From Streptomyces sp. NRRL S-646 (GTDB lineage Bacteria > Actinomycetota > Actinomycetes > Streptomycetales > Streptomycetaceae), in the NCBI RefSeq assembly GCF_000720765.1, contig NZ_JODC01000008.1, forward strand, positions 620,001 through 684,000: a DNA stretch of 64,000 nucleotides. Reading direction: 5' to 3'. Position numbers and translations under genes: made by a program. Of this stretch, positions 18,284 through 27,526 are shown piece by piece; position 1 is the stretch's first letter, and each line of letters opens with the position of its first letter. The notes under the pieces are model-generated. The model was not told the DNA's origin and did no database searches. It saw only the letters and a program-made list of their open reading frames with translations.

Positions 18284-21200
18284 CTAACTGCACGTCAGCG
18301 TCGGCATCGCCCAGTCGCCGTGATCGCTGCCGTTCCCGTCACCGGCGTCACCGACCTTGAGGTCGATCACTTGGGCGCCGCTGACATCGACGTCGATCGG
18401 CACCGCGGCCTGTTTGCCATGGATCGTCGGCGTGGTCACCAAGGTCTTGCCGTCGGCGATCACGGAGAACGTCACCGTTCCCGCACCACCTGTCTCGTCG
18501 TCGACACCGACGTCCGCCGTCAAGCGGGAGCAGTTTCCGGCGAGATAGAGCTCGACGTCGCTGACCGCGTTGGTGCCCAGGCCCTTGCTGTAGCCGACCC
18601 CGTTGATGCTGATCGGACGGCCGTCCCCGGCCGCCTGTTCGCCGACGCTGCTGTCACGCTCCACCGGTCCCCAGCCATTGGTGGACAACAGGAACGGCAG
18701 GGCGCTCACCGCGCTCTTCCCGGCCGGCGGGGCGGGCGGGATCCCGCCGACGATGCGCTCGTCAGCGCCTACGGCCTGCCGTCCGCTCTGCCGGTAGTGC
18801 ACCGTCGCCGTGAGCGCGGAGGCCGACGGCAGCGTCCCGGCCGGCGGCTGGACCTTCCAGGTGAAGGTGGCCGATCCGCCGGGCTGGACGCGCTCGACCG
18901 AGGTGGGGCCGGTGGCGCTCACGCTCCAGCCGTCGGGCGCGGAGAGCGAGGCCGTCAGCTGGGAGGCGGGCGACCGGTCCTTCGGTACCCGCAACGTCGC
19001 CTCGGCCGTGAAGGCCTGGGCCGGGTGAGCGGTGTCGGGCACGTCCAGAGTGACATCCGCTCCTGGACGCTCGGGCATCGCGTACTTCTTGTGGTCGTAG
19101 CGGGGGCTGTCGTTCTGCGCGACGCGCAGGGACGAGGCGTAACTGCCGTAATCGGTGAGCGAGACCTTGCCCAGCCCGCCGGTGCTGCCGTTCAGGTTCC
19201 ACACGGCGATGGCGATGCTGTTGCGGCCGTTCGGATTGAGGATTCCGTTCGGCACCGGGAAGGTGTGCTGCGGGCCGAGGTAGTTGACGTAGTTGCCGAC
19301 CTGCCAGCCGTTCACGAAGATCGTCGCGCGGTACTTGCGGGACGGGTCGTCGGTGAAGGTCAGCCCGAGCGAGGTGTCCTGGCCGTGTGGCAGGTCGAGT
19401 GTCGCGTCGGTCCGGTACCAGGAGACCCCGGGACGGGTGTCGGTCGTCGGCAGGGACACCCGGTTCCACTCGTCGTCCGGGTAGCCCGGCAGGGACCAGC
19501 CGGCGCGCTCGCCGTACAGGCCGCCCGTCGAGAGCGGGCCGCGCACCGTGTCCTGCAGGTCCTCGCCACCTCGTACGCCCTGCAGCCGCCAGGTGACGGA
19601 GGTCAGCGGCGCGCCGACGAGAGAGGCACTGGTCAGTCCGCGTGCGGTCTTGTTGCCGTTGGTCGAGTTGTAGTCCTCCTCGTGCCCCATGTTCACGGTG
19701 AGCACGGAGATGACGTTGTCTCCCTTGTCCTTCACCGAACCGGCGGGGAAGGTGAAGTCGGCGCTGCCCGTGGTGGAGCTGCCCAGGAAGGTGCCGCCCA
19801 GCCAGGCCGAGAAGGCCTGCGCGTCTCCACCGGAGTCCGAGACCAGGTGGATGCCGGTCTCCTTGCCGGTGGCGTGGAAGCGGCCGCGGTACCAGGTGTT
19901 TCCGGTGTGGAAGCCGTAGTCGTCCGCGTAGAGGACGGGGAGCGAGTTGACGCCGGAGACGCTGTTGGTGGTGGTCTTGTCGGCCACCTGCCAGCTGGTG
20001 TCGTCGAAGGCGGGGGCCGCTTCGGGGGACTCGGCGGCGTGCTTCCAGCTTGTCAGGGACGGCAGGTGTACCGGGGCGGCCACGGGGATCGTCCCGGTGA
20101 GGCTGTCCGTGTCGGTGGCCCCGGTCTTCAATGGCCTGCCGTTCCAGGTGACATGGCCGGCGGAGCTGAACACCTCGAGGTTCTTGTCATCGGCGTTGTC
20201 ACCGGTGAGCGCCACGGTGCGGCCGCTGTCGAGGCTGGTCGCCGTCCGCAGCAGGTGGGTGCCGCGTACGAGCACCGGGCCAGTCGCAGTGTCCTGGCGC
20301 CAGAAGGTCTTGGCCGTGGCCTTGTCGCCGACGAGCAGGAGCAGCGGGGGTTTTCCGCCGCCGCTGATGCCGATGCGGATCAGGCCCTTGTGCGTGTAGT
20401 TCAGCCGCAGGTCACCGGTGTCCTTGTCCCAGGTGGTGGTGGCCGTGCCGCCGCTGGTGGTCACGGTGGGCTCGGAGGAGTAGCGCAGCACGGTCTCTCC
20501 GTCGCTGCCCGGGTCGCCGTAGAGCACGGCGACATCCCGGTTCCCGATGGCCGCGCTGGTCATGATCTCCGAGGTCGAGTACTGCAACTGCGCGTTGCCG
20601 AGCCGGTAGTTGGCCACAATCACATGGGAGTCGCGTCCGTCGAGGGTGATCGCGGTGCCCGGCTGCTGGGGCACGACCGGGTAGGTCGGCTCCGCGGCGG
20701 CGGTACCCGTCGGCACGTCGATGGCGTCGATCGCCACGTAGTTGTCGGTGGAGCCCGAGCTGTGGTTCCCGTCGACGACGATCTTCAGTGTGTGCGCCCC
20801 GGGCGTCAGGCCGGTCTTCTGGAAGATCACCGCTTGGTTCTCGCCACCGGAGTCGTCGACCGTGGCCACCTTGGTGCCGTCGAGGTAGACGTCGGCGTTG
20901 CCGTGGTTGTTGGTCTTCGATCCGATCCAGCGGATCGCGGTGCCGTCGAAGGGGACGGTGAGCGAGTCACCGGCCTTGTTGGAGAACGACTCGGTGTGTT
21001 TGTAGTCGCCGCCGGTGTAGCTCTGGTCGGCCACGTGCGACCACGAACCGGTGTACTGCAGCGCGGAGTCGGGGTCGTCCCAGGTGTAGGTGGTGTCCGC
21101 GGAGGGCTGGGCGTTGAAGTCCAAAGAGATGTGGGTCTTGTCGACCGCCGTGGACGTGGAGTTGCCGTGCCGCAGGACGTGGAACTGCGTCTTGGTGTCG

Positions 21201-22456
21201 GGGTTCATCCGGGCGGTGTCGACGGCCGCGGAGCCGTCCGGCGGTGTGGCCCTGATCGCCTCGGTCTTGGTCAGCGGGGCGACCGACTGCGTGAAGTACC
21301 CGATGAGCTTGTCCTCGTCGTACTTCGGATCGAGCTGGCGGTTCTCACGGATCGCGGCGCCGTAGTCGTACGACGTGTAGTTCTCCGGCATGCCCAGCCA
21401 GCCCCAGTTGGTGCCGCCGTAGGTCATGTAGAAGCTCTGGGCGGTCGCACCGACGGCTATGTTCTGTTTGTAGAACACGTTGGCGAACTGGTCGTTGATC
21501 AGCTGGGCGCACTTGTCGTAGCCCGGCCCGCCCCAGGGGTCGAACGCGCCGCCCTGGAACTCCGGCGAGTACAGCGGCTTGCCCGCCGGGTGGTCGTAGC
21601 TGATGTCGGGGACGCCGTTCCACTTCGAGGGATTCGAGCAGTTGAATCCCTGCGGGTACGAGTCCGGGCCGTCGACGTCCAGGGCGCCCGCACCGGAGTT
21701 GAAGGTGCCGTTGTTGTTGCCGGTCAGCGGTACGGTGATGCCGTCGGCACGGGCCTTGTCCTCAAGGTGCTGCATGTAGGAGCGGCCGGCGGCGGAGCCG
21801 TTGTAGTACTCGTTCTCGACCTGGTAGGCGATGACCGACCCGGTGCCGTTGGTCAGTTGATGCCGGGCGATGATCCTGTCGATCTGCGTCAGCCACTCGT
21901 CCGCGTACTTCAGGAACTGCGGGTCGTCACTGCGGTTGTGACCGGCTTTGGTGGTCATCCAGCCGGGCAGACCACCGCTGTCGACTTCCGCGTTGATGTA
22001 CGGCGCCGGGCGCGCGATCACATAGAGCCCGGCCTCCTGCGCCATGTCGAGCAGCTTGTCGACGTCACGTACCCCACTGAAGTCGTACACACCCGGCTTC
22101 GGCGAGTGGTAACCCCAGTCGAAGTACAGCGAGGTGGAGTTGAATCCGGCGGCCTTCATCTTCTGGAAGATGTCGCGCCACAGGTCCGGACTCGGGAGCC
22201 GGAAGTAGTGGAACTCGCCGGACCACAGATAGGTGCGCTTGCCGTCGACGAGGAAGGAATAGCCGTCAAGCGTCACTGTGTGCGCCTGCGGGCCGGCGGC
22301 AGACGCGGCGGCTGTCTTTCCGCCGCTGTCATGCGCTGCCGCGGGCGCGGTCATGCCCGCGGCCAGGGCGATGGTCGCGGCCGTCGCAAGGACCGCCCTC
22401 CACCACCGGCCGCGGCCGGGTCTCGCAGCCCCTGAACCGATCCGATCACTTCGCAT
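18284..22456 (-). CDS. Secreted GH35 beta-galactosidase, multidomain
   Basis: About 1390 residues. Start at 22456 because GGAGG lies just upstream and a signal peptide follows at once (about 1-41, ending APAAAH); the frame is open to 22630. The GH35 barrel begins YLWSGEFHYFRLPSPDLW (about 77-94). The acid/base is E216 in QVENEYY and the nucleophile E299 in YSPEFQGG. Jelly-roll domains follow, then a NEW3-like domain, and a C-terminal NPCBM-type carbohydrate-binding module with GWGPVERDSS, YSKGLGTNA and DVGVDDE. It removes terminal beta-galactose from polysaccharide or glycoprotein outside the cell. Together with GH92 it suggests use of complex glycans. The 22457-22776 upstream stretch has no gene. 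Confidence 0.92.
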   Translation of the reverse strand: MRSDRIGSGAARPGRGRWWRAVLATAATIALAAGMTAPAAAHDSGGKTAAASAAGPQAHTVTLDGYSFLVDGKRTYLWSGEFHYFRLPSPDLWRDIFQKMKAAGFNSTSLYFDWGYHSPKPGVYDFSGVRDVDKLLDMAQEAGLYVIARPAPYINAEVDSGGLPGWMTTKAGHNRSDDPQFLKYADEWLTQIDRIIARHQLTNGTGSVIAYQVENEYYNGSAAGRSYMQHLEDKARADGITVPLTGNNNGTFNSGAGALDVDGPDSYPQGFNCSNPSKWNGVPDISYDHPAGKPLYSPEFQGGAFDPWGGPGYDKCAQLINDQFANVFYKQNIAVGATAQSFYMTYGGTNWGWLGMPENYTSYDYGAAIRENRQLDPKYDEDKLIGYFTQSVAPLTKTEAIRATPPDGSAAVDTARMNPDTKTQFHVLRHGNSTSTAVDKTHISLDFNAQPSADTTYTWDDPDSALQYTGSWSHVADQSYTGGDYKHTESFSNKAGDSLTVPFDGTAIRWIGSKTNNHGNADVYLDGTKVATVDDSGGENQAVIFQKTGLTPGAHTLKIVVDGNHSSGSTDNYVAIDAIDVPTGTAAAEPTYPVVPQQPGTAITLDGRDSHVIVANYRLGNAQLQYSTSEIMTSAAIGNRDVAVLYGDPGSDGETVLRYSSEPTVTTSGGTATTTWDKDTGDLRLNYTHKGLIRIGISGGGKPPLLLLVGDKATAKTFWRQDTATGPVLVRGTHLLRTATSLDSGRTVALTGDNADDKNLEVFSSAGHVTWNGRPLKTGATDTDSLTGTIPVAAPVHLPSLTSWKHAAESPEAAPAFDDTSWQVADKTTTNSVSGVNSLPVLYADDYGFHTGNTWYRGRFHATGKETGIHLVSDSGGDAQAFSAWLGGTFLGSSTTGSADFTFPAGSVKDKGDNVISVLTVNMGHEEDYNSTNGNKTARGLTSASLVGAPLTSVTWRLQGVRGGEDLQDTVRGPLSTGGLYGERAGWSLPGYPDDEWNRVSLPTTDTRPGVSWYRTDATLDLPHGQDTSLGLTFTDDPSRKYRATIFVNGWQVGNYVNYLGPQHTFPVPNGILNPNGRNSIAIAVWNLNGSTGGLGKVSLTDYGSYASSLRVAQNDSPRYDHKKYAMPERPGADVTLDVPDTAHPAQAFTAEATLRVPKDRSPASQLTASLSAPDGWSVSATGPTSVERVQPGGSATFTWKVQPPAGTLPSASALTATVHYRQSGRQAVGADERIVGGIPPAPPAGKSAVSALPFLLSTNGWGPVERDSSVGEQAAGDGRPISINGVGYSKGLGTNAVSDVELYLAGNCSRLTADVGVDDETGGAGTVTFSVIADGKTLVTTPTIHGKQAAVPIDVDVSGAQVIDLKVGDAGDGNGSDHGDWAMPTLTCS

Positions 22457-22471
22457 TGCGGCCTCCAGACC

Positions 22472-22503
22472 GCCTGAGTAATCAGCATCAAACAGACTCA
22501 GGC
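22472..22503 (-). promoter_or_regulatory. Inverted repeat upstream of the GH35 gene
   Basis: GCCTGAGT (22472-22479) and ACTCAGGC (22496-22503) are perfect 8-base arms around a 16-base AT-richer spacer, starting 16 bases before the start codon. It could be an operator or a leader hairpin. It differs from the ACAACGTTGT sites of the GH92 gene, so a shared regulator is not indicated by sequence. Confidence 0.45.
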
Positions 22504-22776
22504 AAAGTCGAACAGTAAGGCCACGCAAGACGCAACACAATGGGGCGGGAGCACACGGTTGCGGTGGCGGTTTCGGCGTGAAATCCGTACGGATGGCCGC
22601 CGCTGACGACTCGTCACGGGGCGCAGCCATGGAACGGCGGGGGCGGGCACGAAGGCCATGTCACCTGTGGTGACGGCGAGTTTGACGGCCCATGAACCAG
22701 TGGCGAAGCAGCAGTCCGTGCAGTGCCACGCCAAGGACTGTCCCGCAGTGAGACAAGCGAGTGCAGGGACCGGTCG

Positions 22777-23184
22777 TCAGGCCTCCTGGTAGAGGTTGAC
22801 GATGTTGCCGTCCGGGTCGCGCAGCCACACCGAGCGGCGTCCCCATGGCTGGGTAGTCGGCGGCTTGAGGACTTCAACACCTCGAGCCAGCAGTCGTTCG
22901 TGGCATGCGTCCATGTCGGCGACCTGGAACTCCAGGGTGAAGCCTCCCTTCCCCGCGGCGGCCATTGATCCGGGCACCATCGACTCCATGCCCTGCGTGG
23001 AGAAGAACGACAGAACGGCACCGGGGACCGTCACGCGGGCGAAGGGGTCGCCCCCTACGACATCGGCGTCCAGGACCGCGGCGTAGAAGGCGGCGAGGGC
23101 TGGTACGTCGTCGGTGATCAGCGCGGTGCCGGTGAAGTGTGTCTGCTGCTTCCGGGCATCGTAGGCCGAGGGTGTCAGAGCCAA
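22777..23184 (-). CDS. VOC-superfamily (glyoxalase-like) protein
   Basis: 135 residues. Two beta-alpha-beta-beta-beta units: the first starts TGTALITDDVPALAAFYAAVLD, the second FTLEFQVADMDACHERL, ending in RDPDGNIVNLYQ, where a glutamate or similar metal ligand is usual. Metal-dependent small-molecule enzymes and antibiotic-binding proteins share this fold; substrate unknown. Stands alone on the minus strand. Confidence 0.85.
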   Translation of the reverse strand: MALTPSAYDARKQQTHFTGTALITDDVPALAAFYAAVLDADVVGGDPFARVTVPGAVLSFFSTQGMESMVPGSMAAAGKGGFTLEFQVADMDACHERLLARGVEVLKPPTTQPWGRRSVWLRDPDGNIVNLYQEA

Positions 23185-23371
23185 GCTGGACAGCCTTTGA
23201 CTTCGGGCTGACTCCCCGTCAGCCGGCGAGTCTGTCAGCGAGTTGCAGCCAGGGGTGCCGACCCTGTGCGTACGGCGTCGTCCGGGCCCCGGTCTGCGTT
23301 AAAGGCCGTTGTCAGTGCCTCCCCATAGAGTGAAAGCATCATTCGGGGAAGCTCGGAGGGGGAGCAGAAAC

Positions 23372-24430
23372 ATGTCCGCAAACAAGATCCAGCACAAGGT
23401 GAACCACGTCGCGCTGGTGGTGGACTGTTCGGGTTCCATGTATCAGCACCAGAGCCAACTCATTCGCGTTGTGGACGAGTTCGTGGCGGGACTGAAAGCC
23501 GAGTCGGACAGCCTCGGCCACGAAACCCGGATCAGCCTCTACTCCTTCGACCACAAGGTGGAGAACCTGGTGTGGGACATGGACGTGAAGCATCTGCCGT
23601 CCATGCGGGGTCTGTACCAGGTCAACAATGGAGCTACGGCCCTCATTGAGGCTTCGCTCAAGTCCCTGGACGACCTGGGCCATATCTGGGAGGAATACGG
23701 CGAACACAGCTTCCTCCAGATCGTCGTGACGGACGGCGAGGAGAACGCCTCCGGGGGCGACAGGCGGCACGACGGCGACATGGCCATCCTTGGCCCCTGG
23801 CTCGAGAAAATCACGGCGAAGATGGGCGCGCTTCCGGGCCACTGGACGTCCGCGATCCTCGTTCCGAATTCCCTGGCGAAGCGGACCGCACAGAACTACG
23901 GTTTCCCGGCCGGGAACATCGCCATCTGGGATGCGGATTCCCAGAAGGGTGTCGAGGAGGCGATCGGCACCGTGCGAGCTGCCGCCACCAGCTTCCTCCG
24001 GGGGCGAGAGCAAGGGGTGCGCGGCACTAAGAACCTGTTCGCCGTGGGCCAGGACATATCACTGGACGACGTCCGGGCGAACCTCGAACCGATTCCGGCG
24101 GACAAATACCGGCTCCTGAAGGTCGACAAGGAGGTCGAGATCCGCCCCTTCGTCAACTCGCATCCAGGTGTGACGTACGAACGTGGTTCGTGTTACTACC
24201 AGCTGGGCGCCCGGGCTCAAGTTCAGCTGAACAAGGAAGTCATCGTGGTCGAGAAGGACACCGACCGCGCCTATACGGGCGACGCGGCGCGCAGCCTGCT
24301 GTTCGGCACGAATATCCAGGGGACCGTCTCCGTGAAGGCGGGGAACAACCCCAAGCTGGAGGTATACGTACAGAGCCGTTCGGTGAATAGGAAGCTCAAG
24401 CCGAAGACACGTCTGCTCATCATGCTCTGA
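23372..24430 (+). CDS. VWA-domain protein, phage/tellurite-like
   Basis: 352 residues. The ATG at 23372 follows GGAGGGGGAG, so the longer frame from 23309 is rejected. A von Willebrand A domain fills about 10-205 with a complete MIDAS site: DCSGSM (D18, S20, S22), the Thr in NNGATALIE and the Asp in VVTDGEEN. The C-terminal part (about 225-352) is basic and beta-rich and has no family I can name. No signal peptide, so cytoplasmic. Similar stand-alone VWA proteins occur in actinomycete phages and stress loci; here there are no phage or ter genes beside it. It is a single-gene unit closed by a strong terminator. Confidence 0.82.
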   Translation: MSANKIQHKVNHVALVVDCSGSMYQHQSQLIRVVDEFVAGLKAESDSLGHETRISLYSFDHKVENLVWDMDVKHLPSMRGLYQVNNGATALIEASLKSLDDLGHIWEEYGEHSFLQIVVTDGEENASGGDRRHDGDMAILGPWLEKITAKMGALPGHWTSAILVPNSLAKRTAQNYGFPAGNIAIWDADSQKGVEEAIGTVRAAATSFLRGREQGVRGTKNLFAVGQDISLDDVRANLEPIPADKYRLLKVDKEVEIRPFVNSHPGVTYERGSCYYQLGARAQVQLNKEVIVVEKDTDRAYTGDAARSLLFGTNIQGTVSVKAGNNPKLEVYVQSRSVNRKLKPKTRLLIML

Positions 24431-24449
24431 ACCCACACGTGATAAGAAC

Positions 24450-24485
24450 CCGGGGCCCGAAGGTGAACTCGCCTTCGGGCCCCGG
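24450..24485. terminator. Hairpin after the VWA gene
   Basis: CCGGGGCCCGAAGG (24450-24463) pairs perfectly with 24472-24485 across an 8-base loop, 20 bases after the VWA stop. No T-run, as usual for Streptomyces terminators. Confidence 0.85.
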
Positions 24486-24599
24486 ATCAACGCTGGTGTT
24501 CCGGCGGCTGCGGTGTGTTTGACGCAATTGGCGAATATTTTGCTGTAAAAATCTCAGTGCCGAGTGTGCCTGGTGTGCGAGTGAAGAGAAGGAGGAGTT

Positions 24600-24923
24600 A
24601 TGTCTGTGATCATGACTTTGGAGGTCTCCGGCAATCCGAAGGGGGTGGAGCAGTACGCCTCAGCCAACACGGAGAAGATGCAGACGGTCCTTGAAGCGGC
24701 GAAGCGTCATGGCCTCATTGCGCACCGCTTCTACGGATCCGACGACGGCGGCAGCTTGATGGTGCTCGACGAGTGGCCCGACCGGCAGAGCTTCGAGTCG
24801 TTTTTCCAGGAGCAGGAAGCCGAGATCAGACCGATGCTCGAAGCCGCTGGAGTGTCAGCGCAAGTCGAGCCGAAGTTCTGGCGGGAGCTCACCACACACG
24901 ACGCCTACGGTTGGGGCGTCTGA
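24600..24923 (+). CDS. ABM-like small alpha/beta-barrel protein
   Basis: 107 residues with AGGAGGAG a few bases before the ATG. A ferredoxin-like fold is suggested by the strand-helix pattern: VIMTLEVSGNPKGVEQY, GLIAHRFYGSDDGGSLMVLDEW, SFESFFQ. This is the antibiotic-biosynthesis-monooxygenase/EthD type of dimeric alpha/beta barrel. Many such proteins have no enzyme role assigned. A weak promoter (TTGACG at 24519-24524, TGTAAA about 24545) precedes it. Monocistronic; the interval to 25202 holds no gene I recognise. Confidence 0.72.
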   Translation: MSVIMTLEVSGNPKGVEQYASANTEKMQTVLEAAKRHGLIAHRFYGSDDGGSLMVLDEWPDRQSFESFFQEQEAEIRPMLEAAGVSAQVEPKFWRELTTHDAYGWGV

Positions 24924-25202
24924 TCTCGACGGCACCACGCAGGGGTCAGTGCTCCACCAATGCCTCCATGCCGACCGGTTACCGCCCCATGGCCCGCATC
25001 ACGCCGGACAGGCCACCTCGCGGAACGAGCTCACCGTCAAAGGTCACCCGCGCTCCGGGCTGGTGGCACATTCGCCAACGGCACGTCGGCCACGGAGAAG
25101 CGCTGCCGCACCGACACCATCCGCACCGGGCGGACCCCGCACGCCACCGGTCACGGCGCCTACGCCGCCCTGAGTCTCGTGCGTACGGGCACGCGGTTGC
25201 CG

Positions 25203-26711
25203 TCAGTCGGCCAGCGAGGCTCCGAACAGGGCCCCGGTTGCGGGTAGGCCCATGGTGGACGGGCCGAACGAGAAGGAACCGCTTGCGGTGATGCCGCTGG
25301 AGGAAGCCGAGAATACCCACGCGGCACCGTTGTTCGCGTTCTCCGCCCAGTCGCCGACGACCAGGCCGTCCTTCTTGTCGCCGTTGGCGTCCACGAGGGC
25401 GGTGTCGCCGCCGAAACGGTCCAGCTTCTCGGCGGTGCCGGGCACCCCGGCGGTGTTCTGGCTGAACGACTTGGCGCCGGCGGTGGTCAGACCGTTCGCG
25501 CTGCCGCGCAGCACGAGCACGGTGCCGGCGTCGGTGAGGCCGTCGAAGTCCTCGCCGGGCAGGCCGGTCACTACGTCGGGGTAGCCGTCGCCGTCGGTGT
25601 CGCCGATCGACAGGCCCGAGCCCATGCCGTCGCGCCATTCCCCAACGCCCGGTACGCCCACGGTGTCCTGGTTGATCCACACCGGCCTGCGGGTGGTGGA
25701 CACGCCGTCCGGGCCGCCGTGGACAACGGCAATCGCACCGCCCTTGACCGGGAGGCCGACGTCGTAGTCGGTGCCGTCGACGGAGTGACCGACGACGATC
25801 TCGGCGTGACCGTCCTTGTCCAGGTCGCCGATCTCGACGTCGTCGCCGCGGATGAGCCGGCCCTGGGCGTCCTTGAGGAGGCCCTTGTTCGTGAATCCGG
25901 AAGGACCGCCCACCAGCAGGGCGACCCCGCCGGTACCGATCTCGCCGTCCTGCTGTCTGGCGCTGACGGCCAGATCGGCAATGCCGTCGCCGGTCACGTC
26001 ACCGGCGGCCATCGCGAGGGCGTACCACTCCTCGCCGGGGAAGAGGGTGAACCGCGTAGTCTTCGAACTGTCGCCGTCCCGCTGGAACGGGCCGTGCAGC
26101 ACCGAGCCGTCGCCCGGCGTGGTCTCGTCGCCATAGTCGTCGCCCCACGCCGCCACGTCCGGGTTCCTGTCCCCGTCGACGTCGGCGACCACGAACGTGC
26201 CGCGGGAGTTCGCCGGCACGTTCCGCAGCAGGGTCGGCGTTGAGGAAAGCCCCTTGGGGCCGCCCCAGTTGACGGCCAGGAAGCGTCCCTCGTAGCCGCT
26301 GATCGGCGACATGTACACGAGCGACAGCAGATCGGCGTAGCCGTCCCGGTCGAGGTCGCCGCTCTGCAGGTCGCTGCCGTAGCGGGTCTGTGGCTGCGCT
26401 GTCGACCGGCTCGACCAGGTCAGCACCTGCTTGCGTGAGGTCGACAGCCCGCTGGACGAGCCGTACAGCACGCTGACGGCCCCTGCCTTCGCCTGCCCGT
26501 TCAACGTGGTGCCCGGCGCGCCGATCGCCAGGTCGGGGTAGCCGTCGCCGTTGAAGTCGTCGTGCAGGCGCTTGGTGCTGGGAATGGTGGCGGTCGTTGC
26601 GGCCGGGGTGGCGGCGTTGACGACGGGAACCAGAACGGCACCGCTGACCAGGGCGACACCGGTGGCGAGCACAAGCCGTCTGCGGCGCCGAAGGAGGGAA
26701 CGAGAGGCCAT
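25203..26711 (-). CDS. Secreted FG-GAP/VCBS beta-propeller protein
   Basis: 502 residues from the ATG at 26711; the frame is open to 26834, but the signal peptide (basic RRRRR start, then a 20-residue hydrophobic core ending VVNA) begins here. The rest is about seven FG-GAP repeats with calcium-binding loops of DxDGDGxxD type: DFNGDGYPDLAIGAPG, DLDRDGYADLL, DVDGDRNPDV, DVTGDGIADLAV, DLDKDGHAEIVVG, DTDGDGYPDVVTGLPGED and DANGDKKDGLVVGD. This gives an integrin-alpha-like seven-bladed propeller outside the cell. No catalytic domain is present; binding or matrix role is inferred. Confidence 0.9.
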   Translation of the reverse strand: MASRSLLRRRRRLVLATGVALVSGAVLVPVVNAATPAATTATIPSTKRLHDDFNGDGYPDLAIGAPGTTLNGQAKAGAVSVLYGSSSGLSTSRKQVLTWSSRSTAQPQTRYGSDLQSGDLDRDGYADLLSLVYMSPISGYEGRFLAVNWGGPKGLSSTPTLLRNVPANSRGTFVVADVDGDRNPDVAAWGDDYGDETTPGDGSVLHGPFQRDGDSSKTTRFTLFPGEEWYALAMAAGDVTGDGIADLAVSARQQDGEIGTGGVALLVGGPSGFTNKGLLKDAQGRLIRGDDVEIGDLDKDGHAEIVVGHSVDGTDYDVGLPVKGGAIAVVHGGPDGVSTTRRPVWINQDTVGVPGVGEWRDGMGSGLSIGDTDGDGYPDVVTGLPGEDFDGLTDAGTVLVLRGSANGLTTAGAKSFSQNTAGVPGTAEKLDRFGGDTALVDANGDKKDGLVVGDWAENANNGAAWVFSASSSGITASGSFSFGPSTMGLPATGALFGASLAD

Positions 26712-27136
26712 GGTTGTCCTGACGTAGGCGGAGAAGAAGGCGCGTGGGGGAGTAGCGGGGAGCAGCGAGGTAACACGTCGCCGAGCCGGGCGCCGCTCGC
26801 GACCTACCCGGAGCACCGGCGTACGCCTCCTCACGCCGCCCCATACGACTCACCGGGGAGACGGTTGGTTGCGCTGGGGTCCGCCGCGACTTTCCCTGCC
26901 GTTAACCGCGTACCCCACCCCAAGAGCGCGCGGCGCCCGTGAACGGCTTCGAAGTCGTCGAACTCCCGTGTCGCCTCGTCCCGTTCGGCCTGACGGTCAC
27001 AGCGCCGCCACTACGCAGCCGGCCGTTGGTGCGGGACGCGGGGTTCACCGAGATCGCGCCCGGACTGACGGTCGCGGTCGAGGGACGCGAGCGCGTCGCC
27101 GCCCTGGCGGAACGCGCGCATCGACCGACCGCCTGA
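26712..27136. other. Intergenic, no clear gene
   Basis: About 425 bases upstream of the FG-GAP gene. A plus frame at 26939-27136 reads PLVRDAGFTEIAPGLTVAVE and may be part of the same lost gene as the following aminotransferase remnant, but I cannot place it in a family. Confidence 0.4.
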
Positions 27137-27319
27137 CACCCCCACGATCTCGCCAGGACGCTGGCCGAACAAGGAATGGCCGTCGGCTCCGGCGACTTCC
27201 ACGCGCCCCAGATCATGAACCGGCTGGACCTGCCCCACGGAGCACTACGAGCAGGCTTCCTGCACTACAACACCACCCACAAAGTCGACCGACTCCTCCA
27301 ACTGCTCGACGAGATCTGA
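27137..27319 (+). pseudogene. Class V aminotransferase, C-terminal remnant
   Basis: About 58 residues to a stop at 27317 reading DLARTLAEQGMAVGSGDFHA, then RAGFLHYNTTHKVDRLLQLL. This is the C-terminal small-domain end of class V aminotransferases and cysteine-desulfurase-like proteins, where a substrate-binding arginine sits in R-x-G-x-x-x-YNT. The PLP-binding lysine and all of the N-terminal 300 or so residues are missing. Confidence 0.65.
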
Positions 27320-27363
27320 CGCTTCACTCATCCGCTGACACCTGACCCGCACAGGAGCTCACG

Positions 27364-27501
27364 ATGTACGTCGTCCACGACCACGCCCTGTCCGCCCCGG
27401 CCCAAGACGCCCAGGCGGTCGCCCTGGAGCTGAGGGACCGCGCGGAGATCCACGGACCAGCGGTACTGCATCAACTCCATCTCGCTGCGCCTGACGCCTG
27501 A
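27364..27501 (+). CDS. 45-residue open frame of unknown status
   Basis: MYVVHDHALSAPAQDAQAVA and 25 further residues to a TGA at 27499. A GGAG lies seven bases upstream of the ATG and codon third positions are G/C-rich. It follows the aminotransferase remnant and may itself be a gene start cut short. No function proposed. Confidence 0.3.
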   Translation: MYVVHDHALSAPAQDAQAVALELRDRAEIHGPAVLHQLHLAAPDA

Positions 27502-27526
27502 GGCCTGACGCCTTACGAGGGCGTGC

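Noticed and set aside
18320..22435. 1371-residue plus-strand open frame
   Set aside because: It lies exactly opposite the GH35 gene and is Val/Gly/Arg-rich without domains; the minus strand has signal peptide, catalytic motifs and ribosome site.
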